Source of the DNA: JAGXFP01 sp039714535
GTDB lineage: Bacteria > Desulfobacterota > Desulfobulbia > Desulfobulbales > JAGXFP01
Direction of reading: 5' to 3'
Assembly (NCBI GenBank): GCA_039714535.1
Contig: JBDLJC010000031.1
Span: forward strand, 1 to 40,408
Length of the DNA stretch: 40,408 bases
A program made the translations under genes and the position numbers. The notes beneath the pieces were generated by a model. It had not been told where the DNA came from and did no database searches. It saw only the letters and a list, made by a program, of their open reading frames with translations. Shown here piece by piece: positions 32,414-40,408 of the stretch (position 1 is the first letter of the stretch; every line of letters starts with the position of its first letter).

Positions 32414-34975
32414 ATGAGCTTTTTCCGCCATACTGTTGTTGCCCTGATTACCGCAAGTCTGTTGCTGACAGGGCCTGTTCTCTGCCAGGCGGCGACCATG
32501 GGCAGGCAATTGCAGGCTTCCCTGGGGACCGCTGCGCCCAATACGGAATTGCCCGTTCTTATTACTTTCTCAGACAAGGTTGACCCTCGCTCTTTCATCT
32601 CCGGCTCCCCACGACAGCGCCGGGACGAACTGGTTCGCGCCATGCGCGGGAAGGCGAAAGACACCCAGCAACCGCTAAAAGATTTCCTGCAGACCCGCGG
32701 AGTCAGGAACATCAAGTCCCTATGGATCATTAACGGGCTGGCCATCGACGCCCGGCCGGAGCTGATCAAGACTATTTCCCAGTGGCCCGGGGTCGCGGAG
32801 ATAAGGACCAACGGGACGATCACTGTGCCGGAAGTTAGCCTCCAGGCCGTGGGGACTTCGGAATGGAATATCGCGGCTGTCGGCGCCGAGCAACTGTGGA
32901 ATATGGGGCTGACCGGGGCAGGAGTGGTGGTCGCAACCCTGGATAGCGGGGTTGATGGGGCCCATCCAGAGTTACAGGGTAAATGGCGGGGCTGGAACGG
33001 TGTTCCCTGCGATCCCCTGATAAACACCACCACCAGGGATTGGTTTGATCCCTACGGAGAACATCAGAATTGCCCCTATGATAGAGATGGTCATGGAACC
33101 GCTGTTATGGGGATTATAGCAGGAGGCGATGGCGGGGGAACAGCCATCGGGACAGCGCCTGATGCCACCTGGATTGCGGCCAAGATATTTAATGATGCCG
33201 ATAGTGCCTCATATGACGCCATTCACAGCGCTTTTCAGTGGGTGCTTGATCCAGATGGCAATGGCGACACCAGCGATGCTCCGGATATTGTCAATAATAG
33301 CTGGGGCTTGAACGGGGTTAATCAATGTACAGATGAATTCCAGGCCGATATCCAGTTATTAAAGACGGCCGGTATCGCGGTGGTATTCAGTGGCGGCAAT
33401 ACCGGCCCCGATCCGTCTTCAAGCAGCAGCCCCGGCAACTACCCGGAAAGTATTGCGGTAGGTTCTACGGATCAGACTGGGGATATCGCATTTTTTAGCG
33501 GTCGCGGTCCTAGTCCCTGCCCCTCTGCCGATCCCATTTTCCCGCAATTGGTTGCGCCGGGGGTCGGGATCAAGACGACCGACCTGTCTTTCGGGGGAGT
33601 AATCCCCGGCTCATATACGTTTGTCGATGGCACCTCCTTTTCAGCCCCCCATGTGAGCGGGATAATGGCCCTGCTCCTTGGGGCTGGCGGTTTTCCCGCC
33701 ACCACGATCCAGGACCTGGAAATAGCCTTGGAACTTTCGGCCACGGACCTGGGTGCTGAAGGGGTGGACAATGATTTTGGTTATGGTCAGATCAACGCCC
33801 GGGCTGCCGCCAACCGCTTGGCTGGTCTCCCTCATCTGGCCGTTTACGATACCAAGCCGCCTGAGCATGATCGTGTCCTTGATTTTGGCTCCATTCCCGT
33901 CGGCATGGCTGTGATTCATCCTGTTGTTATCCGTAACAGTGGCGGCGGGGTCTTGACCCTGGCGCTAAATGACTGGTCAGCACTGAATCCATCTTTCACG
34001 GTTATCAGTGACACGTGCAGTGGTGTTGATTTGCTCTCAGATGAAGATTGCCGCCTGATGGTGCAATTTTCCCCCACTGGTGATGGCGTTTTTAATGAGG
34101 CTTTGAGTTTCTCCTCTAATGATACTGAGCAAAATCCCATAATCGTCTCTTTGGCAGGGACGGGTAATCTGGATCCTCTCCCTCCGCAAATCGAGGTTTC
34201 AGCGGAGGGGCAAGTGCTTGCTTTCGGCTCTGTGCCGCCAGGATCGACTTTCGATAAATTATTAACCATAAGTAATTCCGGCGAAGAATTTTTATTGATC
34301 AGCCAGATCGATTCCGGCAGTTTGCCAACCCAGTTTTCCATTACTACCGATAACTGTACCGGCGCCAGCCTCGCCATTAACGAATCCTGTAATGTGATCT
34401 TTTCCTTTGCCCCCGACTTTTTAAAAACCTTTCAAGCCTCTGTGGCTATCATTTCCAGTGATCCCGATCAGAATCGAATAACTGTATCTCTTACGGGTAC
34501 CGGCAATAATCCACCTAACCCGGCACTTCTCATCTCCCCCCCTAATGGGTCTGTTGGTCTGGGAACCACAGTAACCTTTAAGTGGCAACAGCCCGCTGAC
34601 CCGGATGGCGATCTGGTGACGGATAAGGTTTTGATTGCTGAATCAACCCCAGCCGCGGCCGGAATCCCGACGATGAGCACAGTAAATTTCCCCGGATCCG
34701 GTTTGCCGGCAAAGTCGTACATCCCGTTATGTCTGGCGCTATTGTTAATAATCTCGTTCAGGAAAAAACCGAGAATCAGATTTTTTACCATACTGGCTGC
34801 AGGTATTATCCTTCTGAACTCTTGTGGAGGGGGAGGCGGAGGATCACCTGCAACTAACAGCAGCTTCACGACCACCGGCCTTAAAAGCGGCACGACCTAT
34901 TCCTGGAAAGTGGTTTCACAAGATGGTGGGGGGGGCGCAACCGAAAGCAGCACTTGGAGTTTTACCACCAAATAG
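32414..34975 (+). CDS. Secreted subtilisin-like (S8) protease with choice-of-anchor D domains and an odd internal membrane insertion
   Basis: 853 residues. A signal peptide (ends about AA at 26-27) is followed by an I9-like propeptide (VLITFSDKVD). The S8 catalytic domain has D177 (TLDSGVDG), H227 (RDGHGTAV), an oxyanion Asn in FSGGNTG and S408 (DGTSFSAPHVSG), so the triad is complete. Two choice-of-anchor D (ASPM-like) domains follow (VLDFGSIPVG near 490; LAFGSVPPGS near 600). An FN3/Ig-like domain begins about 705 and resumes at TTTGLKSGTTYSWKVV. Between them lie two hydrophobic stretches (about 769-782 and 790-802) separated by RKKPRIR, and a lipobox-like LLNSCGGGGGG (C804). This interruption is unusual. 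The protease may process the large surface proteins nearby. Confidence 0.85.
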   Translation: MSFFRHTVVALITASLLLTGPVLCQAATMGRQLQASLGTAAPNTELPVLITFSDKVDPRSFISGSPRQRRDELVRAMRGKAKDTQQPLKDFLQTRGVRNIKSLWIINGLAIDARPELIKTISQWPGVAEIRTNGTITVPEVSLQAVGTSEWNIAAVGAEQLWNMGLTGAGVVVATLDSGVDGAHPELQGKWRGWNGVPCDPLINTTTRDWFDPYGEHQNCPYDRDGHGTAVMGIIAGGDGGGTAIGTAPDATWIAAKIFNDADSASYDAIHSAFQWVLDPDGNGDTSDAPDIVNNSWGLNGVNQCTDEFQADIQLLKTAGIAVVFSGGNTGPDPSSSSSPGNYPESIAVGSTDQTGDIAFFSGRGPSPCPSADPIFPQLVAPGVGIKTTDLSFGGVIPGSYTFVDGTSFSAPHVSGIMALLLGAGGFPATTIQDLEIALELSATDLGAEGVDNDFGYGQINARAAANRLAGLPHLAVYDTKPPEHDRVLDFGSIPVGMAVIHPVVIRNSGGGVLTLALNDWSALNPSFTVISDTCSGVDLLSDEDCRLMVQFSPTGDGVFNEALSFSSNDTEQNPIIVSLAGTGNLDPLPPQIEVSAEGQVLAFGSVPPGSTFDKLLTISNSGEEFLLISQIDSGSLPTQFSITTDNCTGASLAINESCNVIFSFAPDFLKTFQASVAIISSDPDQNRITVSLTGTGNNPPNPALLISPPNGSVGLGTTVTFKWQQPADPDGDLVTDKVLIAESTPAAAGIPTMSTVNFPGSGLPAKSYIPLCLALLLIISFRKKPRIRFFTILAAGIILLNSCGGGGGGSPATNSSFTTTGLKSGTTYSWKVVSQDGGGGATESSTWSFTTK

Positions 34976-35038
34976 GCGCGACTAAAGCGTCTGTCTATGC
35001 GTGATAACGGAGGCACCAATGATCTGCAACAGGTGGTT

Positions 35039-35060
35039 AAATCAATCGTGCTTGATTTTG
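35039..35060 (+). terminator. Weak hairpin downstream of the protease gene
   Basis: AAATCAA (35039-35045) pairs with TTGATTT (35052-35058). The stem is AT-rich and only one further T follows, so termination is uncertain. Confidence 0.35.
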
Positions 35061-35096
35061 GGTCAAGATACTACAGTGTCGAATTTAAAAAAACAT

Positions 35097-35127
35097 TTGA
35101 TTTTTGCTGCATCGGCTGATGTATAAT
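35097..35127 (+). promoter_or_regulatory. Candidate promoter for the porin-cytochrome genes
   Basis: A perfect TATAAT at 35122-35127 with a weak TTGATT (35097-35102) 19 bases upstream. The region lies 80-110 bases before the porin start, within a 235-base spacer. Confidence 0.45.
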
Positions 35128-35210
35128 GAATTTAAGTTGTTAAATGAAGGATTGAAACGGATTGTTGTTTCAGACCAACCCCTTAAGGGTGGCTTCTGGA
35201 TGGAGAGCTT

Positions 35211-36506
35211 ATGAAAAACAGACAATTTAAGATGCGTTATGCGGTTGTGGGGCTGGCTGTCCTGTGGGTTGTTTCTGCTCCTTCGCCCTCTTCTGCTACG
35301 GAGCTGAAGTTTACCTCCGACACCATGGTTTGGGGCTACGAGCGAGATAAAAACACCAAGAGAGATATTCTGGTGGCGCCGCTCTACGAATTTTTACAGG
35401 TTGATTACGGGGCCTTGAGTGAAGCGGGTTTCTCCCTGCATGCAAGTGGTTGGGGCCGCGCCGATGTTGGGGATCGTGATTTCTTTGCGGATAATGAAAC
35501 CGGCGAACTTCTTTACGGTTACCTTGAATATACGACGGAAAACTACAATCTTTCGACCCGGTTGGGACGGCAATATGTTTTTGAAGGTCCGGCCAGTGAG
35601 AGTATTGACGGGATCAGGGTCCAGGGTGAAATTTCCGTTTTTTCCTTTAGTGGCTTTGCCGGGTTGCCGGTGGCCCTGGACGAAGATAATGGCATTAGTG
35701 GTGACGCGGCCTATGGTTCCACTCTGCGCTATAGGTGGCATGAGTTTAATAAAATAGGTCTTGCCTATAAACATGTCACTAGTGACAACAATCGGGATGA
35801 GGAATCGGTTGGGCTGGATGTTTTTATGGCCTTGCCCAAAGGCGTCGATCTGACGGTGCTGTCAACCCGCAACCTGGTTTCTGATGATTGGGCAGAACAT
35901 TTTGTTGAGGCCCGCTTTGATCTCTTTGAAATTGGTTTTCGGCCATATTTCCAACTGTACCAATACGAAGATTATTTTTCGGTCGGGACCAATTCAGCCA
36001 ATCCTTTCCGCTATCTGGCTGAGACCAATGAAGAGTTGACCATTTTTGCTACCGATTTGTCCAAAGTGACGGATAGCAGTTGGGAATATGGGGCGAAGCT
36101 AAAATATTATGATTACTCCAATCTTGGCGATAACTCCCAGTACTTCTCGGCCCTGGCGACTTGGCATGGTGAGGCACTGACCCAGGTCGGGGCTGAGATT
36201 GGCGCCATGGCTGGCGATAAGCCCCAAAATGAGTATTTCATCTATCGAATTTATGCTTATTGGGCGCACCATTTTGCCGACATCAAACCAGGATTTGTCA
36301 GTGCTGATCTGGTTTTTGTCGATTACCAGGAAGAAATCCACAATGAGGACAGTTCTCTCTTTGCCTCAATTGGCAGTGGCTGGTATCTACTCGACGATTC
36401 TCTGGAACTGAAGTTGTCAGTGGATTACAGCTCTGATCCGTTTTTCAGTGATGACTGGCGGGGGATGATGGCACTTACTTATAAATTCAGGTCGGAAGAG
36501 GGATAG
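35211..36506 (+). CDS. Outer-membrane beta-barrel porin of a porin-cytochrome conduit
   Basis: 431 residues with GGAGAG before the ATG. A signal peptide ends near SSATE. The rest is a series of alternating amphipathic strands rich in Tyr and Trp, with acidic loops (e.g. LLYGYLEYTTENYNLSTRLG, SWEYGAKLKYYDYSN, LELKLSVDYSSD), typical of a large barrel, probably 16 or more strands. The last strand ends YKFRSEEG rather than a terminal Phe. Two c-type cytochrome genes follow within 2 and 27 bases. This order (porin, small multihaem cytochrome, large lipoprotein cytochrome) is that of outer-membrane electron conduits such as the ext and omb-oma-omc clusters of Geobacter. Exact family not recognised. 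Confidence 0.8.
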   Translation: MKNRQFKMRYAVVGLAVLWVVSAPSPSSATELKFTSDTMVWGYERDKNTKRDILVAPLYEFLQVDYGALSEAGFSLHASGWGRADVGDRDFFADNETGELLYGYLEYTTENYNLSTRLGRQYVFEGPASESIDGIRVQGEISVFSFSGFAGLPVALDEDNGISGDAAYGSTLRYRWHEFNKIGLAYKHVTSDNNRDEESVGLDVFMALPKGVDLTVLSTRNLVSDDWAEHFVEARFDLFEIGFRPYFQLYQYEDYFSVGTNSANPFRYLAETNEELTIFATDLSKVTDSSWEYGAKLKYYDYSNLGDNSQYFSALATWHGEALTQVGAEIGAMAGDKPQNEYFIYRIYAYWAHHFADIKPGFVSADLVFVDYQEEIHNEDSSLFASIGSGWYLLDDSLELKLSVDYSSDPFFSDDWRGMMALTYKFRSEEG

Positions 36507-36508
36507 CG

Positions 36509-36976
36509 ATGCCGAAAATTATCAAGAAGATTGGAGCCATCTTGCCCATTGTGGTTTTGACCTGGCTACTGACTACCGCTGTCAGTCATGGCCGCCCGCC
36601 CGTGCACCCCTCTGACGTGGATCTGGGCAAAAAGAGGCCCATCTGCACCGAATGCCATGATGAATCCGCTGGCGGCGTGGTCTTCCACAGATTTAACCAC
36701 ACGGTATATTTTGCGGACAACCACCGCTCCCTGGCCCGTCAACGCTCGGAGATCTGCTCTATGTGTCATCAACAGAGTTTCTGCAATGACTGTCATGCGG
36801 TAAATACCGAGCTCAAGCCTTCCCTGCGCAGACAAACTGATACCTACCGGCGCACTCAGCACCGTGGTGATTATCTGTCCCGACATCGGATTGACGGCCG
36901 TATTGACCCTACGTCCTGTTTCCGTTGTCACGGCAGTCCTAAAACAGCCAAGAGTTGTGTGCGTTGCCATGGCTAG
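36509..36976 (+). CDS. Pentahaem c-type cytochrome, periplasmic member of the conduit
   Basis: 155 residues. The start is two bases after the porin stop with AGAGGG upstream. An N-terminal hydrophobic stretch (residues about 8-26) is a signal peptide or anchor. Five CxxCH motifs are visible: CTECH, CSMCH, CNDCH, CFRCH and CVRCH, the last two near the C-terminus. Extra His residues (VFHRFNHTVYF, ADNHRS, RTQHRG, SRHRID) can act as sixth ligands. It should carry electrons across the periplasm or the inner face of the outer membrane and insert in or near the porin. It is 27 bases before the large cytochrome gene. Confidence 0.88.
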   Translation: MPKIIKKIGAILPIVVLTWLLTTAVSHGRPPVHPSDVDLGKKRPICTECHDESAGGVVFHRFNHTVYFADNHRSLARQRSEICSMCHQQSFCNDCHAVNTELKPSLRRQTDTYRRTQHRGDYLSRHRIDGRIDPTSCFRCHGSPKTAKSCVRCHG

Positions 36977-37003
36977 AATTAAATTTAATAGGGAGTCGTT
37001 CAA

Positions 37004-39964
37004 ATGAACAGTGACAGATGTTTTCTTGCCCTGCTGTTTGCACTTTTAGTCTTTGCCGGTTGTACGTCAACGCCAAACGAGGATGCCCCCCTTGCCGATG
37101 AGGGCCATCCGGCGGGATGGCTTACGGTCCACAATCAGGAAGCTATTGATGATGTGGTGTCGTGCAAGTCCTGTCATGGCGCTGATTATTCGGGTGGTTC
37201 CGTTGGGGTGAGTTGTTTCACCTGTCATCTTTCCGGGCCACCATTTACCGTTCACCCGGCAAGCTGGGGAGGGGATACGGTTGCTGGCCATCAGAACTTT
37301 GCGGCCGAACTAAGCTGGACCAGCTGTGCCACCTCCGGCTGTCATGGCGCTGGCACCACCAGTCTTAGAGGCGGGGTCTTTGACGGGGTGGAGACCGGTC
37401 CCAGCTGTTTTACGAGCATTGTTGGTTGCCATACTACTACGGCCAATAATGGTCCGCCTGCACCGACAACCGGACCGGCAATCCATACGGTAAATTACGC
37501 TACACCTGCCGATCATGGTCCCGTTGCCAAGCAAAATCAACTGTACTGTCGCAATTGTCACGGTCGACCGGAGAATAACTTTGACGGCGGCTTTGTGACG
37601 CCCAATTATAGCGGTGTCGATGAGTGCTCCCTTTGCCATCCTGATGCCAAGGCCCATCCCACCGATTGGCAAGGCACTAATAATTCAGGTGCAGACGGCT
37701 ATGCGGCCACACATTGGGGGGTAACCACTGCAGCAATTAACAACAGTTGCTCGCTCTGTCATAACGTGAGTTCCGCTTCGCCGCCCAGTCCGATGAGCAA
37801 TGCCCCGACCTGTTTTAACGCTGATTTCAAAAATGCCGACAATCCTGACGCGGCGCTTACTTGTCATGCCGGTGGTCCTCTTGGTCACGATTCAACTTCG
37901 TTTGCCTGGGCTGGTACCTGCAATGATTGCCATACCGATGGCGGCTTAGGTATTGTCAGCGGAGTCCATAACGGCAACTGCTCAAACTGCCATGTGTCAG
38001 ATACTGATCGAACAATCAGAAGGACAGGAATAAACGGTGATGCAACCCAGGCTGATTCGTTGGTTGATCCGAATACCGCCAATTGCCTGACCTGTCATGA
38101 TCCGGCAGTATATCCAACCGATGTCTTCCATCACCTGCTGCCTTCGTTTATATCTCGTGACTGTGTTGATTGTCATGGCCTGAATGTTACTCATAATGTC
38201 AGTTTCAATGCGACCACCGACCTTTCCGGCGTCTCGCCATGTTCAGCTGTGGGCTGCCATGATGGCGAGGTTGAAACCTGGGCCGACATACTGACCCGTC
38301 ATGATCAGTTTAATGGTTATGGCGCCTCGGTCTGCGATACCTGCCATAAAGCCTATACTGGTGGTGATGTATTTGCTGGGGTGCCCGTGCAGACCTCAAG
38401 GACAGGTCTTTACAATGAACCCAGGACCATTGAGAATGTTATCACCACTGCGATGAACTCTGGAGCTACGGTGAATTGCCTCGAGTGTCATTTGGACCGG
38501 CAGGACCCTCATAGCGGGCATGATGCCACCGTGTTTAGTTTTGGCGCTGACGGTTGCGATGCAGCTGGTTGCCATGATCAGGCCAGGTACCCAGCTGGCG
38601 GGACACCGCCTGAGGTGGTGAACGATGTCCATGGCGCCGTGTGTATAACCTGCCATGACAATGCCGCTGGTGGCCTTACCACGACCATCCCCGGTGACCC
38701 GGCTAACGGTGTAGATGGTGACGCCACCCTGGCGGCAGGACCCTCTTATGCTGCCGCCACCTGTCGGACCTGTCATGTCGGTCCCGGGGTCAATTTGATT
38801 CCGGACATTCATCATGATCATGTCGAAGCAGATCCGGTGACCGGGGACTGCACCTTCTGCCATGCCGGTGGCCCTCCCGGCCATCCTGCCGATTTCGCCG
38901 CCAGCTCGGGTGGCTGTGAGGCCTGTCATACTGGAGCTAATGTGGTGAATGATATTCATGGCGGCCAGTGTACCCTCTGTCACGCTTCAGCTCCCTTCAG
39001 CGCCACTAATGAAAGAGTCGGCGCCAACAGCGACGGTGATGCTACCTTGGCAGACGGCACTGCAGCAGGAGGGGCCTGGGCTTCGGTAACCTGTCTAACA
39101 TGCCATGCTGGCCTCGGGGTCAATACGATCCCAGATATTCATCATGATAATACCTCCGCTGGGGCCGGGCCTACAGAAGCTATAGCGGGCAACTGTACCT
39201 ACTGTCATGCTGATCCAAGGCCGGCGCTTAATACTGCTAATGGTCTCGGCCTTCTGGCGGGTCAGGAGCCCATGTCGGTAACCGCGCTTTCCTGTCGGGA
39301 ATGCCATACGGACGGTGCTGGTAGTATCTATCTGAACACCTATGCCCCGACGTCACCAACCTATGGCCCCCCGGCGCCAGTAACTAATGCCAGCGGGGTC
39401 ACCATAGCGACCAACTTTGAGACAGTCCAACAGACTATCATGGACGGCAATGGCTTAACAGTTGATCATAGCTTTGCCACCACGATCCAGAATTTCGGGG
39501 CCTGCCTGTCCTGCCATTTGGCTAATGTAACGACCATTTATGGCACTTCCGCCGTAAAGGTTAACGTCTTTCACGCTCGGCCGCAGGATTGGGCTCTGAA
39601 TGGCAATGACACTGATGATACCGGCGCCAATGACCAGACTGAGGTGCTGCGCGGTGCTCCGGGCCGGGAGACCTTCAGAATGTTTGGTGATGCGGGTAAC
39701 TACTGGCCCCTTGGCAATCTTCGTGACCAGGGTTGGCAGCTCTGCGGAGCTGCTGATAAAAGCTATGAGTTCTGCTCTAATAATGAAACGCGGTGGAAGG
39801 ATAGCCTTCAAAATATTCAGAATGATTGGGACCTCCCGGTGGGTGGTTTCGGCACTAGAATGACGATTCCGTGCGGGAACTGGAACGATGACGGAAGCAG
39901 AGAATACTGCACTGGTGTTATTGGTGGTGGAGGTGTCAGTACCCGGTCGGTGCCACGTTTTTAG
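37004..39964 (+). CDS. Large multihaem outer-surface lipoprotein cytochrome (about 23-25 haems)
   Basis: 986 residues, with GGGAG 8 bases before the ATG. A lipobox VFAGC (Cys20) marks a lipid-anchored secreted protein. I count 20 CxxCH motifs and three CxxxxCH motifs (CATSGCH, CSAVGCH, CDAAGCH) between residues 54 and 838. Two further Cys-His sites are atypical: CFTSIVGCH (C135-H143, CX6CH) and a CX16CH spacing (C270-H288). The repeat TCxTCHxGxGVNxIPDIHHD occurs twice about 330 bases apart (near 38760 and 39100), showing internal duplication. The last 150 residues hold no haem motif. It should be the extracellular terminal of the porin-cytochrome conduit. Closest relatives are probably Geobacter-type CxxxxCH/CxxCH surface cytochromes. 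Confidence 0.88.
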   Translation: MNSDRCFLALLFALLVFAGCTSTPNEDAPLADEGHPAGWLTVHNQEAIDDVVSCKSCHGADYSGGSVGVSCFTCHLSGPPFTVHPASWGGDTVAGHQNFAAELSWTSCATSGCHGAGTTSLRGGVFDGVETGPSCFTSIVGCHTTTANNGPPAPTTGPAIHTVNYATPADHGPVAKQNQLYCRNCHGRPENNFDGGFVTPNYSGVDECSLCHPDAKAHPTDWQGTNNSGADGYAATHWGVTTAAINNSCSLCHNVSSASPPSPMSNAPTCFNADFKNADNPDAALTCHAGGPLGHDSTSFAWAGTCNDCHTDGGLGIVSGVHNGNCSNCHVSDTDRTIRRTGINGDATQADSLVDPNTANCLTCHDPAVYPTDVFHHLLPSFISRDCVDCHGLNVTHNVSFNATTDLSGVSPCSAVGCHDGEVETWADILTRHDQFNGYGASVCDTCHKAYTGGDVFAGVPVQTSRTGLYNEPRTIENVITTAMNSGATVNCLECHLDRQDPHSGHDATVFSFGADGCDAAGCHDQARYPAGGTPPEVVNDVHGAVCITCHDNAAGGLTTTIPGDPANGVDGDATLAAGPSYAAATCRTCHVGPGVNLIPDIHHDHVEADPVTGDCTFCHAGGPPGHPADFAASSGGCEACHTGANVVNDIHGGQCTLCHASAPFSATNERVGANSDGDATLADGTAAGGAWASVTCLTCHAGLGVNTIPDIHHDNTSAGAGPTEAIAGNCTYCHADPRPALNTANGLGLLAGQEPMSVTALSCRECHTDGAGSIYLNTYAPTSPTYGPPAPVTNASGVTIATNFETVQQTIMDGNGLTVDHSFATTIQNFGACLSCHLANVTTIYGTSAVKVNVFHARPQDWALNGNDTDDTGANDQTEVLRGAPGRETFRMFGDAGNYWPLGNLRDQGWQLCGAADKSYEFCSNNETRWKDSLQNIQNDWDLPVGGFGTRMTIPCGNWNDDGSREYCTGVIGGGGVSTRSVPRF

Positions 39965-40024
39965 GAGATCCCGGCTTGCAATAGAGTGGCCTGAAACCCT
40001 ATCTATTTGATAAGGGCCTAATTG

Positions 40025-40057
40025 ATCCCCTGCTGTAGAATGGCAGGGGATTTTCTT
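40025..40057 (+). terminator. Intrinsic terminator of the cytochrome operon
   Basis: ATCCCCTGC (40025-40033) pairs with GCAGGGGAT (40043-40051) around a 9-base loop, followed by TTTCTTT. Confidence 0.88.
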
Positions 40058-40214
40058 TCTATCTGGAACCTGCATATCTACTCTGGCAGGCCCGGCTTCT
40101 TTATCCTCTCCGATTTTGTTACCACACTCCGAAAAAGTGTATGGGCTCAACTCCATGTTTGGCAGCTGCGCCTTAAATGATAGTTTAATTCCTGATTTGT
40201 ATAATGATTTTGAC

Positions 40215-40243
40215 TTGCAAAACCCTTTGTTTTTGCTTATATA
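40215..40243 (+). promoter_or_regulatory. Candidate promoter for tRNA-Arg
   Basis: TTGCAA (40215-40220) and TATATA (40238-40243) with a 17-base spacer, about 90 bases before the tRNA. Confidence 0.45.
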
Positions 40244-40331
40244 TTGCCGCTTCACACTCCAAGAAAAACAGAATCTTTCGGCTAGTCAATCATTCTGAGA
40301 GTGTGTTAGAATTTTCCAGTTTTGACATAAT

Positions 40332-40408
<77 letters not shown>

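Larger units (their letters stand above)
39965..40331. other. Intergenic region before tRNA-Arg
   Basis: Holds the terminator of the cytochrome gene (40025-40057) and a candidate tRNA promoter (40215-40243), listed separately. No gene is supported. Confidence 0.6.

Overview
The window looks like chromosomal DNA of a sulfur-metabolising Desulfobacterota (formerly Deltaproteobacteria). The main reasons are a complete dsrMKJOP operon (11329-16467), an EF-G whose P-loop reads AHIDSGKTT (the spd/mitochondrial-like type), a eukaryote-type HisA, a CysK-CysRS fusion, and large secreted and multihaem proteins of the kind found in sulfate reducers and Geobacter-like bacteria. An exact order or genus cannot be given from the sequence alone; Desulfobulbales-like is a guess.

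Layout. 1-3760: a broken tyrosine recombinase tail, an AT-rich DUF1566/PKD lipoprotein, a flavodoxin, a 49-residue RCKP-type zinc-ribbon protein on the minus strand, and a Rossmann/SLOG-like protein. 3770-10512: solitary EF-G with a structured leader, a P-loop ATPase, HisA with an intrinsic terminator abutting its start codon, a long palindrome, a small RHH-like protein and a RecD2-type helicase. 10746-16467: an RsbRD-domain protein followed by dsrMKJOP, which passes electrons between the menaquinone pool and the DsrC trisulfide cycle, closed by a clear terminator. 16637-18970: a cysteine synthase fused to a cysteinyl-tRNA synthetase domain whose HIGH and KMSKS motifs are eroded. 18971-19714: a gene-poor spacer with a decayed tRNA-like segment, a Fur-like box over a promoter, and a leader terminator.

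19715-39964 is the most unusual part. One operon (19715-31681, closed by a perfect terminator) encodes a lipoprotein, a 2314-residue secreted protein ending in cupredoxin domains, and two further multicopper-oxidase (MCO) family proteins. The copper motifs are divided among them: the giant protein has HWH and HCH...H...M, the second has HPFHFH and HSH without the cysteine, and the third has essentially none. A lipoprotein and a subtilisin-like protease with an odd internal membrane/lipobox insertion follow. Then comes an apparent porin-cytochrome conduit: an outer-membrane barrel, a pentahaem cytochrome, and a 986-residue lipoprotein with 23 standard and 2 possible atypical haem motifs. I infer a cell-surface redox system, either metal oxidation or extracellular electron transfer. 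The window ends with tRNA-Arg(TCT). The tRNA-like fragment at 19158 resembles its 5' half, so the 21-kb block between them may be an old tRNA-targeted insertion.
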